32,836 nt of DNA. Origin: Pseudomarimonas arenosa. GTDB taxonomy: Bacteria; Pseudomonadota; Gammaproteobacteria; Xanthomonadales; Xanthomonadaceae. The position numbers were made by a program, and so were the translations under genes. Below are positions 1 to 8,508 of this stretch, in pieces. Below the pieces are notes generated by a model. The model ran no database searches, was not told where the DNA came from, and saw only the letters and a list, made by a program, of their open reading frames with translations. The DNA lies in the NCBI RefSeq assembly GCF_014841215.1, contig NZ_JACYTR010000054.1:1-32836 (forward strand), written 5' to 3'. Every line of letters begins with the position of its first letter. Positions within the stretch are counted from its first letter, which is position 1.

Positions 1-96
1 GCTCGCGGATTCTCTCGTTTCGACACGATCCGCACCGTCATCTTCTTGATCGCGGGCAAGCTCAACTTCCGAGCTGTTAACCCGCATGCTACCTAA
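1..96 (+). pseudogene. possible C-terminal tail of a transposase, cut by the window edge
   Basis: Frame 1 is open from the first base to a TAA at 94-96 and encodes 31 residues. The stretch RFDTIRTVIFLIAGKLN resembles the 'FDTIR..L.KIGARV' segment near the C-terminus of IS1380-family (DDE group 1) transposases. This is pattern memory, not an alignment. No matching outward-facing terminal repeat follows; a MITE-like repeat begins about 25 bases downstream instead, so this is more likely a remnant than the end of an intact element. It could also be a chance open frame. Confidence 0.3.
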
Positions 97-121
97 CTTA
101 CCCACTCAGAATTCAACAGAG

Positions 122-287
122 CCATATTTCATGAGGTCGCGCCGAAAGATCCGGCAATTCCAAGCGGGGCGAGAGTTTCGACCGATGGTGTTGAGATAGC
201 AGAGTGTTCGCGATCTTTCGGCGCTGGCACGGCCCTCATTCGGCCGCTGCGCGGCTACGCAGGGCATTCGCCCTGAGGTCCTTTGCG
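122..287 (+). mobile_element. MITE-like element, truncated copy A
   Basis: This stretch is nearly identical to the reverse complement of the right part of the complete element at 14314-14739 and to 32623-32836. Its outer end is decayed: CCATATTTCATGAGG replaces CCCGGATATTTCATGAGG. Inside it a perfect 13-bp inverted repeat, GCGCCGAAAGATC at 139-151 and its complement at 212-224, could fold into a long hairpin. Similarity stops at 287, directly before another repeat family, which suggests that a second insertion or recombination removed the rest. No convincing coding potential was seen. Confidence 0.8.
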
Positions 288-293
288 TTAGCG

Positions 294-384
294 GGCTGCT
301 GAAAAAACCTCCATCCAGGATGGTCTTCAGCGCGCGCCGTCCGTGGCGCGCAAAATCGGGCTGCTGAAATGAGTCTCAGCAACC
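294..384 (-). repeat. hairpin-rich intergenic repeat, short copy
   Basis: Read on the minus strand this begins GGTTGCTGAGACTCATTTCA and continues through GCAGCCCGATTTTGCGCG. It matches the start of the repeats at 18828 and 28140, and its distal end (CCATCCTGGATGGAGG then TCAGCAGCCCGC) matches the distal end of the 28140 copy. It is a compact version of about 91 bp lacking the middle. Each end is a small inverted repeat. It sits downstream of rlmKL. Confidence 0.75.
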
Positions 385-448
385 AGCTTGGTCTGCTATC
401 TCGGTTGAGTCGAACGACTTCAGCACAGCGCAAGCGTTCTGACAGCGG

Positions 449-2584
449 CTAATGACGCAACAGATAAACCTGATGAATGCGCGGGTTGCGTTCGAAGTCA
501 GGCGGCAAGGCTGATGCGCCCATCAGTTCGACCCGATACGCCTGCTCGATTTCCTGCTCCAGCCTGAATTTGCGCAAATTGTTCGAGAACACCAGGGTCC
601 CCCCTTCGGCAAGCCGGGCCATGCAGGCATGCAACAGCTTGACGTGATCGCGCTGAACGTCGAAATCCGCCGCCCGAGCCGAATTGGAGAAACTCGGCGG
701 GTCGCAGAAAATCAGATCGAATCGGGCTCGCTCGGCATCCAGCCAGGCCACCACATCAGCCTGCACCAGACGATGGCTGCTGCCACTCAACTGATTGGCT
801 GCCAGGTTCTCAGCCGCCCACTGAAGATAGGTGGCGGACAAATCGACGCTGGTGGTGCTGGCGGCACCGCCGGCGGCGGCATGCACCGAGGCCGCACCGG
901 TGTAGCAGAACAGGTTGAGAAAACGCCGGCCACGGGCGTGCTCGGCCAACCAGGCGCGCACTGGGCGATGATCGAGAAACAAGCCGGTATCCAGGTAATC
1001 AAACAGATTCACCTTCAGCCGCAGGCCGGCCTCATCAACCCAGAGGGTCTCGCCACGTCGTTCCATCACACCATACTTGCTGCCACCCTTGGCCTTCAGA
1101 CGCCGCTTCAAGGCCAACTGTGATCGCGGCACTTCGAATACCTGTTCGGCCGCCGCCAACAACTCGTTCCATCGACGACTGGTTTCGGCCTCAGGAATCT
1201 CAGCCGGCGCCTGATATTCCTGAACATGCAGATAGAGTGGCCTATCCCCATCGCAGCCCTGATAGACATCAATCGCTGCGGAGTACTCGGGCAGATCAGC
1301 ATCGTAGGCGCGAAAGCAGCTGACCTGCTCGCGTTCACGCCAGCGTTTCAGCTTCTTCAGATTCTTGCGCAGCCGATTGGCCACCATCTCGGCACCGGGA
1401 CTCAGCTCGCGCCGAGCGACTTCTGCGGTCGAGCGCGGGCGCGGCGGCTCGATTGAGTCGACCACGATCAGGCGGCATTCAAGACTGCCATTGAACAGGG
1501 TGTAACGCTTCTTGGCTCGAAGCCCAGTGGCCTTGGCCAATTCATCATTGCCGCACAGCAGGCCGGCGCGCCAACCGGGGGCGATCTGCCCCAACTGCAG
1601 GCCGAAGCGTCGGTAAAGATCCAGATCGGCAGCCAAACGCTCATCGTAGGGAAGATTGCACACTACCAGTCCAGTCTCCGCGCCTTGCGCTGGCAACTGT
1701 TCAAAAGCGCGATGATCGAAATGGATCAGCCCCCCCACGCCCGCCGCTTCGGCGTTGGCCTGTGCGGCCTGCAGCGTGCGACGGTCGATATCGCTGCCGT
1801 AGTAGCGCGGCTTGGCGGTAGCAAGTCCGGCCTTGGCACGTTGCTCGGCCTCCTCGCGAATGCGCTGCCAAGCGTTGTTGGGCCAGCCGAGCCAGCGGTT
1901 CGGGGCGTTTTGCCGGTATCGCAGATACCCCGGCGCCACGTCGGCTGCCATCCAGGCCGCTTCGATCAACAGCGTACCGCTGCCGCACATCGGATCAAGC
2001 ACGGGTTGCTCCGACGCCAGCCATGCGTTCCACCCCGAGCGCAGCAGCACCGCCGCAGCCAGATTCTCCTTCAGCGGCGCACTGCCCTGCCCTTCGCGCC
2101 AGGCGCGCCGGTGCAGTGGCCCGCCAAGATCAAGCGACAAGGTACAGCGGCCCTTGCGCAACAGCAGATCGATACGGATATCGGCAAACTCACGATCAAC
2201 ATCAGGACGCGAGCCACTGGCGGCGCGCAGCTTGTCGACGATCGCGTCCTTGGCACGCCGAGCCACGAACTGCGAATTGATCAGGCTGCCCGAGCGGCCG
2301 TGGGCATCGATCCACAAACGGCCGTCGGCGCGCATATGCTCAGACCAGGGAATCTCCAACACACCCTGATACAGCGCATCCTCGTCGTCACAGACAAACT
2401 CTGCCAAAGGCAGCAGCAGGCGACTGCCGAGTCGCGACCACATCGCCACCCGGGCGGCATCCTCAAGCTCGGCATCAAAGCGAACGCCGGCCAATTGCTC
2501 GCGCGGCCGCCCCATTCCCAATGCAGCCAGCTCATCGACCAGCAGATACTCCAGCCCCTTGGCGCAGGAAACGAAGAATTCCAT
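449..2584 (-). CDS. rlmKL: bifunctional 23S rRNA methyltransferase RlmKL (m2G2445 / m7G2069)
   Basis: This fused enzyme methylates two guanines of 23S rRNA (G2445 N2 and G2069 N7) during assembly of the large subunit. The 711-residue product has the usual fused length. An N-terminal THUMP region (about 45-155) is followed by the RlmL methylase, with the SAM motif [10 protein letters not shown] near 198 and a catalytic NLPYDER near 310 (NPPY in many homologues). The RlmK domain follows, with NLFCYTGA near 557 and CDPPSFS near 627. I chose the ATG at 2584 because it overlaps the TGA of the upstream hydrolase by one base (TGATG), a typical coupling signal. A TTG one codon further up is also possible. 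Function is secure from the motifs and the fusion. Confidence 0.95.
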   Translation of the reverse strand: MEFFVSCAKGLEYLLVDELAALGMGRPREQLAGVRFDAELEDAARVAMWSRLGSRLLLPLAEFVCDDEDALYQGVLEIPWSEHMRADGRLWIDAHGRSGSLINSQFVARRAKDAIVDKLRAASGSRPDVDREFADIRIDLLLRKGRCTLSLDLGGPLHRRAWREGQGSAPLKENLAAAVLLRSGWNAWLASEQPVLDPMCGSGTLLIEAAWMAADVAPGYLRYRQNAPNRWLGWPNNAWQRIREEAEQRAKAGLATAKPRYYGSDIDRRTLQAAQANAEAAGVGGLIHFDHRAFEQLPAQGAETGLVVCNLPYDERLAADLDLYRRFGLQLGQIAPGWRAGLLCGNDELAKATGLRAKKRYTLFNGSLECRLIVVDSIEPPRPRSTAEVARRELSPGAEMVANRLRKNLKKLKRWREREQVSCFRAYDADLPEYSAAIDVYQGCDGDRPLYLHVQEYQAPAEIPEAETSRRWNELLAAAEQVFEVPRSQLALKRRLKAKGGSKYGVMERRGETLWVDEAGLRLKVNLFDYLDTGLFLDHRPVRAWLAEHARGRRFLNLFCYTGAASVHAAAGGAASTTSVDLSATYLQWAAENLAANQLSGSSHRLVQADVVAWLDAERARFDLIFCDPPSFSNSARAADFDVQRDHVKLLHACMARLAEGGTLVFSNNLRKFRLEQEIEQAYRVELMGASALPPDFERNPRIHQVYLLRH

Positions 2585-3096
2585 CAACGTCGCGCCAGGA
2601 AGCGTCCGAACGCCTCCGCACAGTGTTGAACATGGTTCTCCAGTCGATGTCCATCATCGACCAACTCGAGATGGGCGCGGCGCGCCTGCGCCCAGCGAAC
2701 GACATCACCCACCGGGCAAATCTCATCGTTCCATCCGTGCAGCACGGCCGTCGGCACCGCTGCCGCACGCAACGGGCCGGCAAAGCCGTCAATGACGATG
2801 GGCGGCGCAATCAGGTACAGGCCGACACAGGGGACTTCCTGACTGGCCAGGGCCGAAATGAAAGCCCCCATGCTGGAGCCTGCCAGCACCAGCGGCTGCG
2901 AGGCCTGCCGAGCACGCTCCACCAACAGCGACAGGCGGCGGTGAATATCCTCGACCCTGCCGTCAGCATCGATCTGGGAGTAGTCCGGGCGTTCGTGGGT
3001 CCAGCCCAGACGCTCGGCCACTGCGGCCATGGCGCTGACCTTGGTGGCAGCGGGGCTGCTGTGCAGTCCGTGAGACAAAATGACATGGCCGGGCAT
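2584..3096 (-). CDS. small alpha/beta-hydrolase fold protein
   Basis: The product is 170 residues, cytosolic, with no signal peptide. A complete hydrolase triad can be read: the nucleophile elbow GSSMG gives Ser75, Asp124 sits in HGWNDEICP, and His150 sits in DDGHRLENH. The short length and N-terminal [11 protein letters not shown] resemble YqiA/UPF0227-type or KANL3/Tex30-like esterases. The substrate cannot be told from sequence; a short acyl ester or thioester is a guess. It is the first gene of a two-gene minus-strand operon with rlmKL, which it overlaps by one base. It is divergent from the amidase at 3157. Confidence 0.85.
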   Translation of the reverse strand: MPGHVILSHGLHSSPAATKVSAMAAVAERLGWTHERPDYSQIDADGRVEDIHRRLSLLVERARQASQPLVLAGSSMGAFISALASQEVPCVGLYLIAPPIVIDGFAGPLRAAAVPTAVLHGWNDEICPVGDVVRWAQARRAHLELVDDGHRLENHVQHCAEAFGRFLARR

Positions 3097-3140
3097 GGAA
3101 AACTCAGGCTTGGGCGTCGCCGGACGCGGACGGGAGCGCT

Positions 3141-3167
3141 ATTGTAACGATCCCCGATGGCCGCCAA
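3141..3167 (-). promoter_or_regulatory. possible sigma70-type promoter for hydrolase-rlmKL
   Basis: On the minus strand TACAAT (3141-3146) is a 5/6 match to the -10 consensus. TTGGCG (3162-3167) is a weak -35 at a short 15-base spacing. It lies about 45 bases upstream of the hydrolase start, within the beginning of the divergent amidase gene. Seen by eye only. Confidence 0.3.
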
Positions 3168-3744
3168 CGATATGCCGAGGATGGACGCTAACCCGCCGAA
3201 CATCACCATTGAGCCACTGCCCTATGAGGAAGCGCTGGATGCTCGCCCGCGCTCAAGCATCCAAGGCGTTGTCATTCATTGCACCGAGACACCGGATCTG
3301 GAAACCGCGCGCGAGTTCGGCGAACGGGTGCTGTACACCAGCGGCACCGGCAATTCGGGCCACTACTACATCGACCTCGACGGCAGCATTCACCAATTCG
3401 TGGACATCGAGCGGGTGGCCCACCACGTGCGTGGTTACAACCAGCAGACGATCGGCATTGAACTGGTCAACCCGGGCCGCTTTCCGCGCTGGTATGACCA
3501 TGACCATCAATCCATGGTGCACCCATACCCGCAGGCGCAGATCGATGCCCTGATGGACTTGCTGGCCAGGCTGCGCCACGAGCTGCCGGACTTGGCCTGG
3601 ATCGCCGGCCATGAGGACCTCGACACCGAGCAGGTGCCAGCGGCCAACAACCCCAAGCAATTGATCTACCGCAAGCGTGACCCCGGACCGCTGTTCCCTT
3701 GGCCGCGGGTGATCGAAGCCGGCTGGACCCGCCTCGGCGACTAG
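3157..3744 (+). CDS. AmpD-type N-acetylmuramoyl-L-alanine amidase (Amidase_2)
   Basis: This 195-residue zinc amidase should cleave the muramic acid-peptide bond of (anhydro)muropeptides during peptidoglycan recycling. Expected metal and catalytic positions are present: His41 in VVIHCTET, Glu102 in IGIELVN, His152 in GHEDL, and Asp175 in RDPGPLF, which matches the Asp ligand of the AmpD KTDPG motif. No signal peptide is visible, which fits a cytosolic AmpD role rather than a periplasmic amidase. Starts at 3157, 3172 and 3181 are all possible and none has a strong ribosome-binding site; the longest is given. The neighbour is TesB, with no obvious functional link. AmpD proper affects beta-lactamase induction in some species, but nothing here shows an ampR/ampC partner. 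Confidence 0.88.
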   Translation: MAANDMPRMDANPPNITIEPLPYEEALDARPRSSIQGVVIHCTETPDLETAREFGERVLYTSGTGNSGHYYIDLDGSIHQFVDIERVAHHVRGYNQQTIGIELVNPGRFPRWYDHDHQSMVHPYPQAQIDALMDLLARLRHELPDLAWIAGHEDLDTEQVPAANNPKQLIYRKRDPGPLFPWPRVIEAGWTRLGD

Positions 3745-3817
3745 CCTGGCTTCATCTTCGCGGCAGCCGGATTGCTATTATTGGCGGCTGAGCGGCGGCC
3801 GAGGACCGGCGCGCAAC

Positions 3818-3822
3818 GGAGG
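3818..3822 (+). promoter_or_regulatory. ribosome-binding site fixing a TTG start
   Basis: GGAGG lies eight bases before TTG at 3831. No in-frame ATG or GTG is near, so this site decides the start of tesB. A TATTAT at 3776-3781 could be its -10 box, but no good -35 is seen. Confidence 0.7.
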
Positions 3823-3830
3823 ATTCGCGC

Positions 3831-4706
3831 TTGCATACCCTGGTGGCTGAACTGCTGGAGCTGCTCCGCCTGGAGCGACTGGAAGACAATCTGTTCCGCG
3901 GCCAAAGCCGTGATATCGGCACTCGCTACGTGTTTGGCGGGCAAGTGCTGGGACAGGCAGTGTCCGCAGCGCAGCAAACCGTGGCTGGAGAGCGGCCGGT
4001 GCATTCGCTGCACGCCTATTTCCTGCGCGCCGGCGATATTGAGCATCCGATCGTGTACGACGTCGATCGCACCCGCGATGGCGGCAGCTTCTCGGTGCGC
4101 CGAGTCACGGCGATTCAGAAAGGCCAGCCGATCTTCGTCCTGGCAGCCAGCTTCCATGAGCCGGAGGCCGGTGCTGAACACCAGCTTTCACCGCCAGAAG
4201 TTCCACAGCCGGATGATCTGCCCGGCCCGGTCGAGATGGACGCCGCCACCCTGGCCCAGTTACCGCCGAAGATGCAGCGCTGGTTATCACAGAAGGGACC
4301 ATTCGAATTCCGTCCGGTGTATCCGCGCGACGAATTGCGCCCGACCAAACGCCCGCCTTATCAACAGGTTTGGTTTCGGCTGATCGATGAAATTCCCGAT
4401 GAGCCCGCTTTGCATCAGGCCCTGCTGGCCTATGCTTCCGACTTCCACCTGATTGGCACGACCACCTTTCCACATGGCATCTCCTACCTGCAGCCCAACG
4501 TGATGATGGCCAGCCTCGATCACGCCATGTGGTTTCACCGACCGCCTCGGATGGACGACTGGCTGCTGTATGCCTGCGACAGCCCCAGTGCACAGGGCGC
4601 TCGCGGCCTGGCCCGCGGCAGCATCTATGACCGCCAGGGCAAGTTGATTGCGTCCACCGCTCAGGAAGGCCTGATTCGGGTCATCCCACCGGCCACCAGG
4701 GGCTGA
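3831..4706 (+). CDS. tesB: acyl-CoA thioesterase II
   Basis: TesB hydrolyses medium- and long-chain acyl-CoA to free fatty acid and CoA. The 291-residue product has the two hot-dog folds of the family: YVFGGQVLGQA near 33 in the first and LDHAMWFHRP near 229 in the second. Residue numbering coincides with E. coli TesB. Asp204 (YASDFH) and Gln278 (TAQEG) are kept, while the Thr228 position is Ser, a conservative change that keeps the hydroxyl. The start is TTG with a strong GGAGG. The next gene begins five bases after the stop, so tesB, the DUF2007 gene and the sigma gene probably form one transcript. Confidence 0.93.
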   Translation: MHTLVAELLELLRLERLEDNLFRGQSRDIGTRYVFGGQVLGQAVSAAQQTVAGERPVHSLHAYFLRAGDIEHPIVYDVDRTRDGGSFSVRRVTAIQKGQPIFVLAASFHEPEAGAEHQLSPPEVPQPDDLPGPVEMDAATLAQLPPKMQRWLSQKGPFEFRPVYPRDELRPTKRPPYQQVWFRLIDEIPDEPALHQALLAYASDFHLIGTTTFPHGISYLQPNVMMASLDHAMWFHRPPRMDDWLLYACDSPSAQGARGLARGSIYDRQGKLIASTAQEGLIRVIPPATRG

Positions 4707-4711
4707 CGGCA

Positions 4712-5170
4712 ATGCGTCAGGTGTATGCATCCAGTCGGCTGGAAAATGTTGAGCGGGTGGCCGAGCTCCTGCAGCAGGCGGACATCGAGGTCTATGTCAG
4801 CGAAGGCCGGTCCTACAAAGGCAACCGACGCCGCCAGTTCAGTTTTCGCGAGGGTCAGCAGCCCGAATCCGGGGTTTGGATCGTCAAGGCCGACGATCTC
4901 AGCCGCGCCAATCAGATCATGCGTGAAATCGGGCTGGGTCGCTCGACCCGTGATCACAGCTTCGTGCCCTCGGCAGGCCGCGTCTACAGCGCCGCCGACG
5001 CCGGGAGGAAGCGTTCGCCGGCAGCGCGGGTGCGCACCGTACTGCTGATCATTCTGACCATCCTGGCCGGAATCACCAGTTGGAAAATGCTTCGCGGCGG
5101 CGAAGCGACTCAGCCGGCGTCACAACCCGAGGCGATCATCGTCGAGACCTGCACTGATAACTGCGACTGA
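4712..5170 (+). CDS. DUF2007-domain protein with a single membrane anchor
   Basis: This 152-residue protein starts with a DUF2007-like domain (residues about 1-75): VYASSRLENVERVAELLQ followed by a second strand-helix unit around VWIVKADDLSRANQIM. DUF2007 proteins are described as putative signal-transducing or PII-like folds, without an established ligand. A basic linker (KRSPAARVR) leads to one transmembrane helix at about 109-125, leaving a short tail containing two cysteines (ETCTDNCD). By the positive-inside rule the domain is cytoplasmic and the tail periplasmic. It is placed between tesB (5-base gap) and the sigma gene (5-base gap), so it may act with the membrane-tethered sigma factor; that link is inference. 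Confidence 0.75.
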   Translation: MRQVYASSRLENVERVAELLQQADIEVYVSEGRSYKGNRRRQFSFREGQQPESGVWIVKADDLSRANQIMREIGLGRSTRDHSFVPSAGRVYSAADAGRKRSPAARVRTVLLIILTILAGITSWKMLRGGEATQPASQPEAIIVETCTDNCD

Positions 5171-5175
5171 ACCCC

Positions 5176-6354
5176 ATGAAGCCCGAAGCCCTGCTCAGCC
5201 TGATCGAACTTCACCTGCCGGCCGCCCAGAAGGGTGACCAGGAGGCCTTTGGCCAGATTGTGGCTGGCTGCCAGAGCGGCATCACTGCCATCGCCCTGGC
5301 CATCGTGCGCGACATTCAGGCCAGCGAGGATATTGCCCAGGAGGCATTCCTCAATGCCTGGACGCATCTGCGGCGGCTGCGCAGCTCGTCCAGCTTCCTG
5401 CCCTGGCTGCGCCAGATCACGCGCAATCTGGCCCGTGATCATCTGCGACGTCGCAAGACCGAGCGGCGCTTCGACGGCGATATGGATGACATCCTGCGCG
5501 TGGTGGCCGATCCCTCACCGGACGTGCCGGATCGCCTGTCCCGTCAGGACGAAGAGCAGGTGGTGGCCGATCTGATCGATGAGCTGCCGGAAGAGACTCG
5601 CGAAATCCTGTTGATCTACTACCGTGAAGGACAGAGCTCGAAGCAGGTTGCCGACCTGCTCGGCATGTCCGATGCCGCCGTGCGCAAGCGCCTGCAGCGC
5701 GCCCGCGACAGCCTGCGCAACGATCTGGTTGCCCGCCTGGGAGACTTCGCGCGCGCCACCGCGCCCACAGCAGCCTTTACCGCCCTGGTCGTGGCCGGCT
5801 TGATGGTCAGCCCCAGCGCTGCCGCAGCGGGTATCGCCGCTGGCGGTGCGGCGGCGTCCAAGGGCATCAGCAAGATGCTGTTCGGCGCCGGGGCAGCCAG
5901 CAAGGGCGCGTCGAAGTTGCTGGTCGGCGCAGCCGGCGGCATCGTGTTTGCGCTGATCGCCGGAATCGCTGGCGTACTGTTTGGCGTGCGTCGCTACTGG
6001 GGCACAGCGATCGATGAGCAGGAAAAGCGCCAGCTGGCCTGGTATGCCGTCACCGGCATCGCTGTCGTGTTCCTGTTTACCGGCCTGATGGGCTGGGCAG
6101 CACATCTCGACAGCATGTCCTGGGCCACGGCGGCATTCTTCGGCCTGATCGTCGCCATCGGCGCCATGAATCTGACCTGGATGCCCCATATCCTGCGCCG
6201 TCGGCATGCGCAGGAAGCGGCGATCAGTCGCGTGGCTGCGGCGATGGCGCGACGCGAAGAGCGCAAGCAGGCATGGCTGGGCATCGTGCTCGGCCTGCTG
6301 TTCGGCGGCATCGGCCTCGCCGCCGCCAGCTGGATGCTGCATTCCACGGTGTAA
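5176..6354 (+). CDS. ECF-like sigma-70 factor fused to a multi-pass membrane domain
   Basis: The 392-residue product starts with a sigma region 2 (about 22-95; DIAQEAFLNAWTHL then a basic ARDHLRRRKTERR) and a sigma region 4 with helix-turn-helix (about 127-185; LPEETREILLIYYREG, then SSKQVADLLGMSDAAVRKR). The remaining half is membrane-like: an Ala/Gly-rich stretch with repeated SKG motifs (about 198-250) and hydrophobic segments near 199-218, 249-270, 288-307, 314-334 and 366-386. Ordinary ECF factors are about 190 residues and are held by a separate anti-sigma protein; here the tether is in cis and no anti-sigma gene is adjacent. The gene starts five bases after the DUF2007 stop. Release could be by proteolysis or conformational change; the sequence does not say which. 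Confidence 0.88.
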   Translation: MKPEALLSLIELHLPAAQKGDQEAFGQIVAGCQSGITAIALAIVRDIQASEDIAQEAFLNAWTHLRRLRSSSSFLPWLRQITRNLARDHLRRRKTERRFDGDMDDILRVVADPSPDVPDRLSRQDEEQVVADLIDELPEETREILLIYYREGQSSKQVADLLGMSDAAVRKRLQRARDSLRNDLVARLGDFARATAPTAAFTALVVAGLMVSPSAAAAGIAAGGAAASKGISKMLFGAGAASKGASKLLVGAAGGIVFALIAGIAGVLFGVRRYWGTAIDEQEKRQLAWYAVTGIAVVFLFTGLMGWAAHLDSMSWATAAFFGLIVAIGAMNLTWMPHILRRRHAQEAAISRVAAAMARREERKQAWLGIVLGLLFGGIGLAAASWMLHSTV

Positions 6355-6358
6355 GGCA

Positions 6359-6405
6359 GGTCTTGACCCGCCGTTTTCCGTTGAGGATGTCGGCGGGTCG
6401 AGACC
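6359..6405. terminator. inverted repeat between convergent genes, possible terminator
   Basis: GGTCTTGACCCGCCG (6359-6373) pairs with CGGCGGGTCGAGACC (6391-6405): 15 positions with one G-U wobble and a 17-base loop. It starts four bases after the sigma-factor stop and lies between convergent genes. No T-run follows on the plus strand, so intrinsic termination is uncertain. It may instead protect the 3' end of the message. Confidence 0.45.
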
Positions 6406-6495
6406 AACAATTTAGCTGCATTGCTCCGTCGCAGCGCGCACACCGTCTCGAATTTCTTCAACAACCGGTTTCGCGGCAAGGTGGAACGAAACGCT

Positions 6496-7254
6496 CTAGC
6501 CCAAACCCGACATCTCGGCTTCACTCAGCCATCGCCACTCGCCCTTGCCGAGTTCACCCAGCTCGACGTTTCCGACGGCGATGCGGATCAGGCGCATGAC
6601 CGGCAGGTTCAGGGCAGCGAGTATGCGGCGGATCTGGCGATTGCGGCCTTCATCGAGCACGATGCGCAACCAGCTGTTCTTTTCGCCCTGACGCATCATC
6701 TCGACCTGCTTGACGGCGAGCCGCTCGCCGGCGTCGACAATGCCCTCGCCCATACGCTGCAGATGCGCAGGCCCGCACAGGCCACGCACCTGCACGGCAT
6801 AGGTCTTGTCCGGCCCTTGCTGTGGTGAACATAAGCGGGCTGCCCAGGCCGGGTCATTACTGAACAGCAAGAGGCCTTCGCTGGCCTTGTCCAACCGTCC
6901 CACCGGTGCCAGCCAAGGCAGGTCGTGGCCATCAAAACAGCGGTAAACGGTGTCGCGGCCTTGCTCATCCTGGGTGGTGGTAAGCAGACCGCGTGGCTTG
7001 TTGAGCATCAGGCAGCAGCGCCGCGGAGCATCCAGCGGGTGGCCATCCAAGCCCACCTTGTCGATCCCTTCGCGCACCGGGAATTCGGGGTTGCGCTCGA
7101 TCCGGCCATTGACCGTGACGCGCCCGGAGACCACCCATTGAGCTGCTACGCTGCGTGAACAAACGCCGCGCTTGGACAGCACGCGGGCCAGCCCGAAGCG
7201 CGGACCAGGCGTCACCATCGATGAGCTGTCCCGAGATCGCATGGGCGAGAGCAT
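6496..7254 (-). CDS. rRNA pseudouridine synthase, RsuA/RluB/RluE/RluF family
   Basis: The product isomerises a specific uridine in rRNA. An N-terminal S4 RNA-binding domain (LARVLSKRGVCSRSVAAQ, about 22-65) precedes the synthase domain, which begins at MLNKPRGLLTT near 83. The catalytic Asp is in GRLDKASEGLLLFSND (Asp122), and the family's EGRNRQIRRI motif follows near 207. Length (252 residues) and the S4 domain fit the family, but RluB, RluE and RluF targets cannot be separated by eye, so no symbol is given. Starts at 7254, 7242 and 7218 are possible; the last is just before the S4 domain. It is convergent with the sigma gene and divergent from the desaturase. Confidence 0.9.
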   Translation of the reverse strand: MLSPMRSRDSSSMVTPGPRFGLARVLSKRGVCSRSVAAQWVVSGRVTVNGRIERNPEFPVREGIDKVGLDGHPLDAPRRCCLMLNKPRGLLTTTQDEQGRDTVYRCFDGHDLPWLAPVGRLDKASEGLLLFSNDPAWAARLCSPQQGPDKTYAVQVRGLCGPAHLQRMGEGIVDAGERLAVKQVEMMRQGEKNSWLRIVLDEGRNRQIRRILAALNLPVMRLIRIAVGNVELGELGKGEWRWLSEAEMSGLG

Positions 7255-7560
7255 GAACGAGACACCCGGCCACCGCCAGATCGTCTTGACGCCGCTTTCA
7301 GATCCTCTTCATTCGCAACAGAGGCGTTGCCTGACATAGAAACACGCTCTCGACAAGGATTGCCAAGCACCGAGCGTACCGCCATGCTCAAGCCTGGGGC
7401 CGCGGGATTGGCTCAGCTTCGCGCCGCGTTAACTATTTGTTTGCAACCGCTGCACCTTGCTGACGCGTAGCGTAACAAGCCGGCAGTGGCTCAACCGGAT
7501 CATCACCTGATCGACGGCATGCTCCGTTGGGCTGTGCGCAACCACCTTGTCCAGAAGCAA
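7255..7560. other. divergent intergenic region upstream of the lipid operon
   Basis: About 300 bases separate the divergent pseudouridine synthase and desaturase genes and should hold both promoters. I see no strong sigma70 pair: TTGACG near 7288 has no good -10 at the right distance. An open frame from a GTG at 7486 runs into the desaturase, so part of this stretch may be its N-terminus. No inverted repeats or dispersed repeats were recognised. Confidence 0.4.
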
Positions 7561-8505
7561 ATGAACAAAACCGACGGACCTGCTCTTCAAATCCTGCAAG
7601 CGCTGCGACAGTGGTTCGACACTCAATCGAGCGCGGCCACTGATCCAACCACCCTTTCAGATCGCATTGATTGGCTGCGGGTGCTGCCATTCGTAGGCAT
7701 GCATCTGGCCTGCCTGGGGGTTTTTTGGGTCGGCGTCTCCTGGTTCGCCGTCGCCGTGGCCGTTGCGCTGTATGCCCTGCGCATGTTCGCCATCACCGGC
7801 TTCTATCATCGTTACTTCTCGCACAAGGCGTTCAAGACCTCGCGGCTGATGCAGGCGCTGTTCGGAATGATCGGAGCCACCAGCGTGCAACGCGGCCCGA
7901 TCTGGTGGGCAGCGCACCACCGTAATCATCACCGTCATTCCGATACCGAATGCGATGTGCATTCGCCAGTCACACGCAATCTGCTGTGGAGCCACATGGG
8001 CTGGTTCCTGACGCCCCGCGGTTTCGCTACCGATGTCAGCGTGGTGAAAGACCTGCGCCGCTATCCCGAACTGGTGCTGATCGATCGCTTCGACACCTTG
8101 GTGCCGGTGGCGCTGGCGACCGGCCTGTTCTTCCTCGGTGGCTGGCTGGAGAAGGCGCATCCGGAGTTGGGCACGTCGGCGGGACAACTGCTGATCTGGG
8201 GCTTTTTCGTCTCCACTACCCTGCTGTTCCACGCTACCGTCACCATCAACTCCCTGGCTCATCGGTTTGGCAGCCGCCGCTTCGATACGCGCGACAACAG
8301 CCGCAACAACCTCTGGCTTGCGCTACTCACCTTCGGCGAGGGCTGGCACAACAATCATCACCACTTTCCCGGCTCGGCGCGGCAGGGCTTTCGTTGGTGG
8401 GAAATCGATCTCACCTACTACCTGCTTCGTCTGATGGCGATGTTGGGTCTGGTCTGGGATCTCAAACCAGTACCGGCGCAGTTGCGTCGACGGGTAGGAG
8501 CCTGA
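7561..8505 (+). CDS. stearoyl-CoA-type membrane fatty-acid desaturase
   Basis: This membrane di-iron desaturase introduces a cis double bond into an acyl chain (acyl-CoA or phospholipid). All three histidine boxes are present (numbering from the ATG at 7561): HRYFSH at about 83, HHRNHHRH at about 119 and HNNHHH at about 263. Hydrophobic pairs lie between them, as in the Delta9/OLE1 group. The frame stays open to a GTG at 7486 (339 residues), with other ATGs at 7519 and 7561. I prefer 7561 because homologues begin shortly before the WFDT motif, but the ribosome-binding site is weak for all. Its stop is three bases before the next ATG, placing it at the head of the lipid operon, where it could supply the unsaturated substrate for the CFA-like enzymes. 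Confidence 0.88.
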   Translation: MNKTDGPALQILQALRQWFDTQSSAATDPTTLSDRIDWLRVLPFVGMHLACLGVFWVGVSWFAVAVAVALYALRMFAITGFYHRYFSHKAFKTSRLMQALFGMIGATSVQRGPIWWAAHHRNHHRHSDTECDVHSPVTRNLLWSHMGWFLTPRGFATDVSVVKDLRRYPELVLIDRFDTLVPVALATGLFFLGGWLEKAHPELGTSAGQLLIWGFFVSTTLLFHATVTINSLAHRFGSRRFDTRDNSRNNLWLALLTFGEGWHNNHHHFPGSARQGFRWWEIDLTYYLLRLMAMLGLVWDLKPVPAQLRRRVGA

Positions 8506-8508
8506 GCG

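Noticed and set aside
1685-2629. Long plus-strand open frame opposite rlmKL
   Set aside because: It is antisense to well-conserved RlmKL codons; its length comes from the lack of stops opposite GC-rich genes.
4483-4590. Ser in place of the TesB active-site Thr
   Set aside because: The hydroxyl is conserved and the other two residues of the site are intact; probably neutral.
7280-7330. Possible ECF-type promoter (GATCC ... GCGTT) before the lipid operon
   Set aside because: The match to the RpoE-ChrR type consensus is partial (AGATCC, 18 bases, GCGTTG) and I cannot separate it from chance without related sequences.
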